This document shows positions 39,798 to 51,602 of a stretch of DNA of 64,000 bases, piece after piece. The translations under genes and the position numbers were made by a program. The DNA is taken from positions 14,154,001 to 14,218,000 of the forward strand of contig OY756962.1 in NCBI GenBank assembly GCA_963580455.1, in the 5' to 3' direction. The DNA is from Euonymus europaeus. Lineage: Eukaryota; Streptophyta; Magnoliopsida; Celastrales; Celastraceae. The stretch's first letter is position 1. Every line of letters starts with the position of its first letter. The notes below the pieces were generated by a model, which worked only from the letters and a program-made list of their open reading frames with translations, was not told the origin of the DNA and searched no databases.

Positions 39798-42328
39798 CAA
39801 AACCGTTAAAAGCCCCTCCATAGAGAGAGTTGAGCAACTTCGGACCATCAAAGTTTCTCGGTGTACACTTTTTATTGTTCTTCTATGTCATATTTTATGA
39901 GTATAAGCTTCCAAGATTATTTCGATGCCAAAAAATGAACTTTTTACGACAAATCGACAAAACCGTTAAAAGCTCCTCCATAGAGAGAGTTGACCAACTT
40001 CGGACCAACAAAGTTGCTCGGGATACACTTTTTATTGTTCTTCTATGTCATATTTTACGAGTATAAGCTTCCTAGATTATTTCGATGCTAAAACACCATC
40101 TTTCTATGTCAAATGGACAAAACCGTTAAAATATCCTCCATAGAGAGAGTTGAGCAACTTCAAACCATCAAAGTTGCTCGGTGTATACTTTTTATTGTTC
40201 TTCTATGTCAAATTTTACAAGTATAATTTTCAAAGATTATTTCGATTCCAAATCACCAACTTTCTATGAGAAATGGACAAAACCGTTAAAAGCTCCTCCA
40301 TAGGGAGTGTGGAGCAACCTCGAACCATCAAAGTTGTTCGATGTACACTTTTTATTGTCCTTCTATGTTAAATTTTATGAGAATAAGCTTCTTAGATTAT
40401 TTCGATGCCAAAACACCAACTTTTTATCACAAATGGACAAAACCGTTAAAAGCTCCTCCATAGAGAGAGTTGAGCAACTTCGGACCATCAAAGTTGCTCG
40501 GTGTACACTTTCTATTATTCGTCTATGTCAAATTTTACGAGTATAATCTTCCAAGATTATTTCGATGCCAAAACACCAACTTTTTATCACAAATGGACAA
40601 AACCGTTAAAAGCTCCTCCATAGAGAGAGTTGAGCAATTTCGGACCAACAAAGTTGCTCGGGATACACTTTTTATTGTTCTTTTATGTCAAATTTTACGA
40701 GTATAAGCTTCCTAGATTATTTCGACGCTAAAACACCATCTTTATATGACAAATGGACAAAACCGTTAAAAGCTCCTCCACAGAGAGAGTTGAGCAATTT
40801 CGGACCAACAAAGTTGCTTGGGATACACTTTTTATTGTTCTTTTATGTCAAATTTTACGAGTATAAGCTTCCTAGATTATTTCGATGCTAAAACACCATC
40901 TTTATATGACAAATGGACAAAACCGTTAAAAGCTCCTCCATAGAGAGAGTTGAGCAACTTCGGACCATCAAAGTTGCTCGGTGTACACTTTTTATTGTTA
41001 TTCTATGTCAAATTTTACGCGTATAAACCATCTTTCTATGACAAATGGACAAAACCGTTAAAAGTCTCTCCATAGAGAGAGTTGAGCAACTTCGGACCAT
41101 CAAAGTTGCTCGGTGTACACTTTTTATTATTATTCTATGTCAAATTTTATGAGTATAAGCTTCCAATATTATTTCGATTCCAAATCACCAACTTTCTATG
41201 AGAAATGGACAAAATCGTTAAAAGCTCCTCCATAGAGAGAGTGGAGCAACTTCGAACCATCAAAGTTGCTCGATGTACACTTTTTATTTTTCTTCTATGA
41301 TAAATTTTACGAGCATAAGCTTCCAAGATTATTTCGATGCCAAAACACCAACTTTTTATCACAAATGGACAAAACCGTTAAAAGCTCCTCCCTAGAGAGA
41401 GTTGAGCAATTTCGGACCAACAAAGTTGCTCGGGATACACTTTTTATTGTTCTTTTATGTCAAATTTTACGAGTATAAGCTTCCAAGATTATTTCGATGC
41501 CAAAACACCATCTTTCTATGAGAAATGGACAAAACCGTTAAAAAGCCCCTCCATAGAGAGAGTTGAGCAACTTCGGACCATCAAAGTTTCTCGGTGTACA
41601 CTTTTTATTGTTCTTCTATGTCAAATTTTACACGTATAAGCTTCCAAGATTATTTCGATTCCAAATCACCAACTTTCTATGAGAAATGGACAACACCGTT
41701 AAAAGCTCCTCCATAGGGAGAGTTGAGCAACTTCGAACCGTCAAAGTTGCTCGGTGTGCTCTTTTTATTGTTCTTCTATGTGAAATTTTATGAGTATAAG
41801 CTTCCTAGATTATTTCCATGCCAAAAAATGAACTTTTTACGACAAATGGACAAAACCGTTAAAAGCTCCTCCACAGAGAGAGTTGAGCAACTTCGGACCA
41901 ACAAAGTTGCTCGGGATACACTTTTTATTGTTCTTCTATGTCAAATTTTACGAGTATAAGCTTCCAAGATTATTTCGATGCCAAAACACCAACTTTTTAT
42001 CACAAACGGACAAAACCGTTTAGAGCCCTTCCATAGAGAGAGTTGAGCAACTTCGGACTATCAAAGTTGCTCGGTGTACACTTTTTATTATTCTTCTATC
42101 TCAAATTTTACAAGTATAAACTTCGAAGATTATTTCGATGCCAAAACACCTACTTTTTATCACAAATGGTCAAAACCGTTAAAAGCCCTTCCATAGAGAG
42201 TTGAGCAACCTCGGACCAACAAAGTTGCTCGGGATACACTTTTTATTGTTCTTCTTTGTCAAATTTTACGAGTATAAGCTTCCTAGATTATTTCGATGCT
42301 AAAACACCATCTTTCTATGACAAATGGA
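39798..42328 (+). repeat. Canonical 16-monomer HOR unit (2,531 bp), copy 2
   Basis: The class order is identical to the 8,131 unit: B-D-B-C-A-A-B2-B2-B-C-A-B-C-D-A-A. The head marker AAAATATCCT is at about 40,128 and the terminal 2-bp-deleted monomer begins at 42,171. It is 27 bp shorter because of the 28-bp deletion near 41,027 and a 1-bp gain in GTTAAAAAGCCCC near 41,540. The twelfth monomer has a B segment preceded by GATGCC rather than GATGCT. Confidence 0.85.
40918..41049 (+). repeat. 132-bp monomer with a 28-bp deletion
   Basis: The sequence goes from TTTTACGCGTATAAA directly into CCATCTTTC near 41,020-41,030. The HindIII site, TTATTTC and the start of the class segment are lost. It is the shortest monomer in the window and has no second copy here, so the deletion is probably recent or unique to this unit. 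Confidence 0.9.
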
Positions 42329-45300
42329 CAAAACCGTTAAAAGCCCCTCCATAGAGAGAGTTGAGCAACTTCAGACCATCAAAGTTTCTCGGTGTACACT
42401 TTTTATTGTTCTTCTTTGTGAAATTTTATGACTATAAGCTTCCAAGATTATTTCGATGCCAAAAAATGAACTTTTTACGACAAATCGACAAAACCGTTAA
42501 AAGCTCCTCCATAGAGAGAGTTGAGCAACTTCGGACCAACAAAGTTGCTCGGGATACACTTTTTATTGTTCTTCTATGTCATATTTTACGAGTATAAGCT
42601 TCCTAGATTATTTCGATGCTAAAACACCATCTTTCTATGACAAATGGACAAAACCGTTAAAATATCCTCCATAGAGATAGTTGAGCAACTTCAAACCATC
42701 AAAGTTGCTCGGTGTACACTTTTTATTGTTCTTCTATGTCAAATTTTACAAGTATAATCTTCAAAGATTATTTCGATTCCAAATCACCAACTTTCTATGA
42801 GAAATGGACAAAACCGTTAAAAGCTCCTCCATAGGGAGTGTGGAGCAACTTTGAACCATCAAAGTTGTTCGATGTACCCTTTTTATTGTCCTTCTATGTT
42901 AAATTTTATAAGAATAAGCTTCTTAGATTATTTCGATGCCAAAAAACGAACTTTTTACGAGAAATGGACAAAGACGTTAAAAGCACCTCCATAGAGAGAG
43001 TTGAGCAACATCGGACCATCAAAGTTGCTCGGTGTACACTTTTTATTATTCTTCTATGTTAAATTTTACGAGTATAAGCTTCCTAGATTATTTCGATGCC
43101 AAAACACCAACATTTTATCACAAATGGACAAAACCGTTAAAAGCTCCTACATAGAGAGAGTTGAGCAACTTCGGACAAACGAAGTTGCTCGGGATACACT
43201 TTTTATTGTTCTTCTATGTTAAATTTTACGAGTATAAGCTTCCTAGATTATTTTGATGCCAAAACACCAACATTTTATCACAAATGGACAAAACCGTTAA
43301 AAGCTCCTACATAGAGAGAGTTGAGCAACTTCGGACAAACGAAGTTGCTCGGGATACACTTTTTATTGCTCTTCTTTGTCAAATTTTACGAGTATAGGCT
43401 TCCTAGATATTTTCGATGCTAAAACACCATCTTTCTATGACAAATGGACAAAATCGTTAAAAGCCCCTCCATAGAGAGAGTTGAGCAACTTCGGACCATC
43501 AATGTTGCTCGGTGTACACTTTTTACTGTTCTTCTATGTCAAATTTTACGAGTATAAGCTTCCAAGATTATTTCCATTCCAAAACACCAACTTTTTATCA
43601 CAAATGGACAAAACCGTTAAAAGCTCCTACATAGAGAGAGTTGAGCAACTTCGGACCAACAAAGTTCCTCGGGATACACTTTTTATTGTTCTTCTTTGTC
43701 AAATTTTACGAGTAGAAGCTTCCTAGATTATTTCTATGCTAAAACACCATCTTTCTATGACAAATGGACAAAACCGTTAAAAGCCTCTCCATAGAGAGAG
43801 TTGAGCAACTTCGGACCATCAAAGTTGCTCGGTGTACACTTTTTATTATTATTCTATGTCAAATTTTATGAGTATAAGCTTCCAATATTATTTCGATTCC
43901 AAATCACCAACTTTCTATGAGAAATGGACAAAACCGTTAAAAGCTCCTCCATAGAGAGAGTGGAGCAACTTCGAACCATCAAAGTTGCTCGATGTACACT
44001 TTTTATTTTTCTTCTATGTCAAATTTTACGAGCATAAGCTTCCAAGATTATTTCGATGCCAAAACACCAACTTTTTATCACAAATGGACAAAACCGTTAA
44101 AAGCTCCTCCCTAGAGAGAGTTGAGCAATTTCGGACCAACAAAGTCGCTCGGGATACACTTTTTATTGTTCTTCTTCGTCAAATTTTACGAGTATAAGCT
44201 TCCTAGATTATTTCGATGCTAAAACACCATCTTTCTATGACAAATGGACAAAACCGTTAAAAGCCCCTCCATAGAGAGAGTTGAGCAACTTCGGACCATC
44301 AAAGTTTCTCGGTGTACACTTTTTATTGTTCTTCTATGTCAAATTTTACGCGTATAAGCTTCCAAGATTATTTCGTTTCCAAATCACCAACTTTCTATGA
44401 GAAATGGACAAAACCGTTAAAAGCTCCTCCATAGAGAGAGTTGAGCAACTTCGAACCGTCAAAGTTGCTCGGTGTGCACTTTTTATTGTTCTTCTATGTG
44501 AAATTTTATGAGTATAAGCTTCCTAGATTATTTCTATGCTAAAACACCATCTTTCTATGACAAATGGACAAAACCGTTAAAAGCCTCTCCATAGAGAGAG
44601 TTGAGCAACTTCGGACCATCAAAGTTGCTCGGTGTACACTTTTTATTATTATTCTATGTCAAATTTTATGAGTATAAGCTTCCAATATTATTTCGATTCC
44701 AAATCACCAACTTTCTATGAGAAATGGACAAAACCGTTAAAAGCTCCTCCATAGAGAGAGTGGAGCAACTTCGAACCATCAAAGTTGCTCGATGTACACT
44801 TTTTATTTTTCATCTATGTCAAATTTTACGAGCATAAGCTTCCAAGATTATTTCGATGCCAAAACACCAACTTTTTATCACAAATGGACAAAACCGTTAA
44901 AAGCTCCTCCCTAGAGAGAGTTGAGCAATTTCGGACCAACAAAGTCGCTCGGGATACACTTTTTATTGTCCTTCTTCGTCAAATTTTACGAGTATAAGCT
45001 TCCTAGATTATTTCGATGCTAAAACACCATCTTTCTATGAGAAATGGACAAAACCGTTAAAAGCTCCTCCATAGAGAGAGTTGAGCAAATTCGAACCGTC
45101 AAAGTTTCTCGGTGTTGACTTTTTATTGTTCTTCTATGTGAAATTTTATGAGTGTAAGCTTCCAAGATTATTTCGATGCCAAAAAGCCAACTTTTTATCA
45201 CAAATGGTCAAAACCGTTAAAAGCTCCTCCACAGAGAGAGTTGAGCAACTTCGGACCAACAAAGTTGCTCGGGATACACTTTTTATTGTTCTTCTATGTC

Positions 45301-45686
45301 AAATTTTACGAGTATAAGCTTCCAAGATTATTTCGATGCCAAAAAGCCAACTTTTTATCACAAATGGACAAAACCGTTAAAAGCCGTTCCATAGAGAGAG
45401 TTGAGCAACTTCGGACTATCAAAGTTGCTCGGTGTACACTTTTTATTATTCTTCTATGTCAAATTTTGCGAGTATAAGCTTCCAAGATTATTTCGATGCC
45501 AAAACACCAACTTTTTATCACAAATGGTCAAAACCGTTAAAAGCCCTTCCATAGAGAGTTGAGCAACCTCGGACCAACAAAGTTGCTCGGGATACACTTT
45601 TTATTGTTCTTCTATGTCAAATTTTACGAGTATAAGCTTCCTAGATTATTTCGATGCTAAAACACCATCTTTCTATGACAAATGGA
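42329..45686 (+). repeat. 21-monomer block beginning with the HOR head
   Basis: Head B-D-B-C, with AAAATATCCT at about 42,659, is followed by a D-like monomer and two consecutive CAACATTTT A-type monomers carrying GGACAAACGAAG. B-C-A monomers of the CGATGTACAC/CTCCCTAGAG type then occur twice (from 43,769 and 44,569). The block ends with the 2-bp-deleted monomer 45,529-45,686. Confidence 0.7.
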
Positions 45687-48600
45687 CAAAACCGTTAAAA
45701 GCCCCTCCATAGAGAGAGTTGAGCAACTTCGGACCATCAAAGTTTCTCGGTGTACACTTTTTATTGTTCTTCTATGTGAAATTTTATGAGTATAAGCTTC
45801 CAAGATTATTTCGATGCCAAAAAATGAACTTTTTACGACAAATTGACAAAACCGTTAAAAGCCCCTCCATAGAGAGAGTTGACCAACTTCGGACCAACAA
45901 AGTTGCTCGGGATACACTTTGTATTGTTCTTCTATGTCAAATTTTACGGGTATAAGCTTCCTAGATTATTTCAATGCTAAAACACCATCTTTCTATGACA
46001 AATGGACAAAACCGTTAAAATATCCTCCATAGCGAGAGTTGAGCAACTTCAAACCATCAAAGTTGCTCGGTGTACACCTTTTATTGTTCTTCTATGTCAA
46101 ATTTTACGAGTATATTCTTCAAAGATTATTTCGATTCCAAATCACCAACTTTCTATGAGAAATGGACAAAACCGTTAAAAGCTCCTCCATAGGGAGTGTG
46201 GAGCAACTGCGAACCATCAAAGTTGTTCGATGTACACTTTTTATTGTTCTTCCATGTTAAATTTTATGAGTATAAGCTTCTTAGATTATTTCGATGCCAA
46301 AAAATGAACTTTTTACGAGAAATGGACAAAGTCGTTAAAAGCTCCCCCACAGAGAGAGTTGAGCAACTTCGGACCATGAAAGTTGCTCGGTGTACACTTT
46401 TTATTATTCTTCTATGTCAAATTTTACGACTATAAGCTTCCAAGATTATTTCGATGCCAAAATACCAACCTTTTATCACAAATGGACAAAACTGTTAAAA
46501 GCTCCTCCATAGAGAGAGTTGAGCAATTTCGGACCAACAAAGTTGCTCGGGAAACACTTTTTATTGTTCTTTTATGTCAAATTTTACGAGTATAAGCTTC
46601 CTAGATTATTTCGATTCTAAAACACCATCTTTATATGACAAATGGACAAAACCGTTAAAAGCTCCTCCATAGAGAGAGTTGAGCAACTTCGGACCATCAA
46701 AGTTGCTCGGTGTACACTTTTTATTGTTCTTCTATGTCAAATTTTACGAGTATAAGCTTCCAAGATTATTTCGATTCCAAATCACCAACTTTCTATAAGA
46801 AATGGACAGAACCGCTAAAAGCTCCTCCATAGAGAGAGTTGAGCAACTTCGAACCTTCAAAGTTGCTCTATGTACACTTTTTATTGTTCTTCTACGTCAA
46901 ATTTTACGAGTATAAGCTTCCAAGATTATTTCGATGCCAAAACACCAACTTTTTATCACAAATGGACAAAACCGTTAAAAGCCCCTCCATAGAGAGAGTT
47001 GAGCAACTTCGGACTAACAAAGTTGCTCGGGATATACTTTTTATTGTTCTTCTATGTCAAATTTTACGAGTATAAGCTTCCTAGATTATTTTGATGCTAA
47101 AACACCATCTTTCCATGACAAATGAACAAAACCGTTAAAAGCTCCTCCATAGTGAAAGTTGAGCAACTTCGGACCATCAAAGTTCCTCAGCGTACACTTT
47201 TTATTGTTCTTCTATGTCAAATTTTACGAGTATAAGCTTCCAAGATTATTTCGATGCCCAAACACCAACTTTTTATCACAAATGGACAAAACCGTTAAAA
47301 GCCCTTCCATAGAGAGAGTTGAGCAACTTCGGACCAACAAAGTTGCTCGGGATACACTTTTTATTATTCTTCTTTGTCAAATTTTACGAGTATAAGCTTC
47401 CTAGATTATTTCGATGCTAAAACACCATCTTTCTATGACAAATGGACAAAACCGTTAAAAGCCCCTCCATAGAGAGAGTTGAGCAACTTCGGACCATCAA
47501 AGTTGCTCGGTGTACACTTTTTATTGTTATTCTATGTCAAATTTTATGAGTATAAGCTTCCAAGATTATTTCGATTCTAAATCACCAACTTTCTATGAGA
47601 AATGGACAAAACCGTTAAAAGCTCCTCCATAGAGAGAGTTGAGCAACTTCGAACCAACAAAGTTGCTCGGGATACACTTTTTATTGTTCTTCTTTGTTCA
47701 ATTTTATGAGTATAAGCTTCCTAGATTTTTTCGATGCTAAAACACCATCTTTCTTTGACAAATTGACAAAACCATTAAAAGCCTCTCGATAGAGAGAGTT
47801 GAGCAACTTCGGACCATCAAAGTTGCTCGGTGTACACTTTTTATTGTTCTTCTATGTCAAATTTTACAAGTTTAAGATTTCAAGATTATTTCGATGCCAA
47901 AACACCAACATTTTATCACATATAGACATAACCGTTAAAAGCTCCTACATAGAGAGAGTTAAGCAACTTCGGACCAACAAAGTTGCTCGATGAACACTTA
48001 TTATTGCTCTTCTTTGTCAAATTTTACGAGTATAAGCTTCCTAGATTTTTTCGATGCCAAAAACGAACTTTTTACGAGAAATGGAAAAAACCGTTAAAAG
48101 CACCTCCATATAGAGAGTTGAGCAACTTCGGACCATCAAAGTTGCTCGGTGTACACTTTTTATTATTCTTCTATGTCAAATTTTACGAGTATAAGCTTCC
48201 AAGTTTATTTCGATGTCAAAACAACAACTTTTTATCACAAATGGACAAAACCGTTAAAAGCTCCTCCATAAAGAGAGTTGAGCAATTTCGGAACAACAAA
48301 GTTGCCCGGGATACACTTTTTATTGTTCTTTTATATCAAATTTTACGAGTATAAGTTTCCTAGATTATTTCGATGCTAAAACACCATCTTTCTATGAAAA
48401 ATGGACAAAACCGTTAAAAGCTCCTCTATAGAGAGATTTGAGCAACTTCGGACCATCAAAGTTGCTCGGTGTACACTTTTTATTGTTCTTCTATGTCAAA
48501 TTTTACGAGTTTAAGCTTCCAAGATTATTTCGATGCCAAAACACCAACATTTTATCACAAAAGGACAAAACCGTTAAAAGCTCCCACATAGAGAGATTTG

Positions 48601-49692
48601 AGCAACTTCGGACCAACAAAGTTGCTCGGGATTCACTTTTTATTGCTCTTCTTTGTCAAATTTTACGAGTATAGGCTTCCTAGATTTTTTCGATGCTAAA
48701 ACACCATCTTTCTATGACAAATGGACAAAACCGTTAAAAGCCCCTCCATAGAGAGAGTTGAGCAACTTCGGACCATCTATGTTGCTCGATGTACACTTTT
48801 TATTGTTCTTCTATGTCAAATTTTACGAGTATAAGCTTCCAAGTTAATTTCCATGCCGAAACACCAACTTTTTATCACAAATGGACAAAACCGTTAAAAG
48901 CTCCTCCTTAGAGAGAGTTGAGCAATTTCGGACCAACAAAGTCGGTCGGGATACACTTTTTATTGTTCTTCTTTGTCAAATTTTACGAGTATAAGCTTCC
49001 TAGATTATTTCGATGCTAAAACACCATCTTTCTATGACAAATGGACAAAAACGTTAAAAGCTCCTCCATAGAGAGAGTTGAGCAACTTCGGACCATCAAA
49101 GTTTCTCGGTGTACACTTTTTATTGTTCTTCTATGTCAAATTTTACGCGTATAAGCTTCCAAGATTATTTCGATTCCAAATCACCAACTTTATATGAGAA
49201 ATGGACAAAACCGTTAAAAGCTCCTCCATAGAGAGAGTTGAGCAATTTCGAACCGTCAAAGTTGCTCGGTGTGCATTTTTTATGGTTCTTCTATGAGAAA
49301 TTTTATAAGTAAGCTTCCTAGATTATTTCGATGCCAAAAAATGAACTTTTTATGACAAATGGACAAAACCGTTAAAAGCTCCTCCATAGAGAGAGTTGAG
49401 CAACTTCGGACCAACAAAGTTGCTCGGGATACACTTTTTATTGTTCTTCTATGTCAAATTTTACGAGTATAAGCTTCCAAGATTATTTCGATGCCCAAAC
49501 ACCAACTTTTTTATCACAAATGGTCAAAACCGTTAAAAGCCCTTCCATAGAGAGTTGAGCAATTTCGGACCAACAAAGTCGCTCGGGATACACTTTTTAT
49601 TGTTCTTCTTTGTCAAATTTTATGAGTATAAGCTTCCTAGATTATTTCGATGCTAAAACACCATCTTTCTATGACAAATGGACAAAACCGTT
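45044..49692 (+). repeat. Distal copy of the 21.1-25.9 kb block
   Basis: About 4.65 kb matches 21,085-25,893. The offset is 23,960 bp in the first part and 23,800 bp after one monomer (near 22.8 kb) is lost from this copy. Shared private variants: AAAAAGCCAAC, CTTTGTATTG, TATATTCTTCAAAG, GAACAAAACC, CTCAGCGTACAC, CTTTGACAAATTGAC, AAGATTTCAAG and AAGTTAATTTCC. Matching ends just after the 2-bp-deleted monomer. Confidence 0.85.
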
Positions 49693-50196
49693 AAAAGCTC
49701 CCACATAGAGAGATTTGAGCAACTTCGGACCAACAAAGTTGCTCGGGATTCACTTTTTATTGCTCTTCTTTGTCAAATTTTACGAGTATAGGCTTCCTAG
49801 ATTTTTTCGATGCTAAAACACCATCTTTCTATGACAAATGGACAAAACCGTTAAAAGCCCCTCCATAGAGAGAGTTGAGCAACTTCGGACCATCTATGTT
49901 GCTCGATGTACACTTTTTATTGTTCTTCTATGTCAAATTTTACGAGTATAAGCTTCCAAGTTAATTTCCATGCCGAAACACCAACTTTTTATCACAAATG
50001 GACAAAACCGTTAAAAGCTCCTCCCTAGAGAGAGTTGAGCAATTTCGGACCAACAAAGTCGGTCGGGATACACTTTTTATTGTTCTTCTTTGTCAAATTT
50101 TACGAGTATAAGCTTCCTAGATTATTTCGATGCTAAAACACCATCTTTCTATGACAAATGGACAAAAACGTTAAAAGCCCCTCCATAGAGAGAGTT

Positions 50197-50224
50197 GAGA
50201 AACTTCGGACCATCAAAGTTTCTC
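50197..50224. other. Variant dyad with paired arm changes (GAGAAACTT / AAGTTTCTC)
   Basis: GAGAAACTT at 50,197-50,205 pairs perfectly with AAGTTTCTC at 50,216-50,224. Compared with the usual GAGCAACTT / AAGTTGCTC arms, both partners of one base pair have changed, so pairing is preserved. The same paired form occurs near 27,187, 31,990, 50,507, 51,467, 56,272, 56,591, 56,911, 57,391, 57,871, 63,147, 63,467 and 63,787. Many of these are duplicated copies of each other, so they are not independent events. Confidence 0.85.
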
Positions 50225-51602
50225 GGTGTACACTTTTTATTGTTCTTCTATGTCAAATTTTACGAGTATAAGCTTCCAAGATTATTTCCATTCCAAAACA
50301 CCAACTTTTTATCACAAATGGACAAAACCGTTAAAAGCTCCTACATAGAGAGAGTTGAGCAACTTCGGACCAACAAAGTTCCTCGGGATACACTTTTTAT
50401 TGTTCTTCTTTGTCAAATTTTATGAGTAGAAGCTTCCTAGATTATTTCTATGCTAAAACACCATCTTTCTATGACAAATGGACAAAACCGTTAAAAGCCT
50501 CTCCATAGAGAGAGTTGAGAAACTTCGGACCATCAAAGTTTCTCGGTGTACACTTTTTATTGTTCTTCTATGTCAAATTTTACGCGTATAAGCTTCCAAG
50601 ATTATTTCGTTTCCAAATCACCAACTTTCTATGAGAAATGGACAAAACCGTTAAAAGCTCCTCCATAGAGAGAGTTGAGCAACTTCGAACCGTCAAAGTT
50701 GCTCGGTGTGCACTTTTTATTGTTCTTCTATGTGAAATTTTATGAGTATAAGCTTCCTAGATTATTTCGATGCCAAAAAATGAAATTTTTACGACAAATG
50801 GACAAAACCGTTAAAAGCTCCTCCACAGAGAGAGTTGAGCAACTTCGGACCAACAAAGTTGCTCGGGATACACTTTTTATTGTTCTTCTATGTCAAATTT
50901 TACGAGTATAAGCTTCCAAGATTATTTCGATGCCAAAACAGCAACTTTTTATCACAAATGGACAAAACCGTTAAAAGCTCCTCCATAAAGAGAGTTGAGC
51001 AATTTCGGACCAACAAAGTTGCCCGGGATACACTTTTTATTGTTCTTTTATATCAAATTTTACGAGTATAAGCTTCCTAGATTATTTCGATGCTAAAACA
51101 CCATCTTTCTATGACAAATGGACAAAACCGTTAAAAGCTCCTCTATAGAGAGAGTTGAGCAACTTCGGACCATCAAAGTTGCTCGGTGTACACTTTTTAT
51201 TGTTCTTCTATGTCAAATTTTACGAGTTTAAGCTTCCAAGATTATTTCGATGCCAAAACACCAACATTTTATCACAAAAGGACAAAACCGTTAAAAGCTC
51301 CCACATAGAGAGATTTGAGCAACTTCGGACCAACAAAGTTGCTCGGGATTCACTTTTTATTGCTCTTCTTTGTCAAATTTTAGGAGTATAGGCTTCCTAG
51401 ATTTTTTCGATGCTAAAACACCATCTTTCTATGACAAATGGACAAAACCGTTAAAAGCCTCTCCATAGAGAGAGTTGAGAAACTTCGGACCATCAATGTT
51501 TCTCGGTGTACACTTTTTATTGTTCTTCTATGTCAAATTTTACGCGTATAAGCTTCCAAGATTATTTCGTTTCCAAATCACCAACTTTCTATGAGAAATG
51601 GA

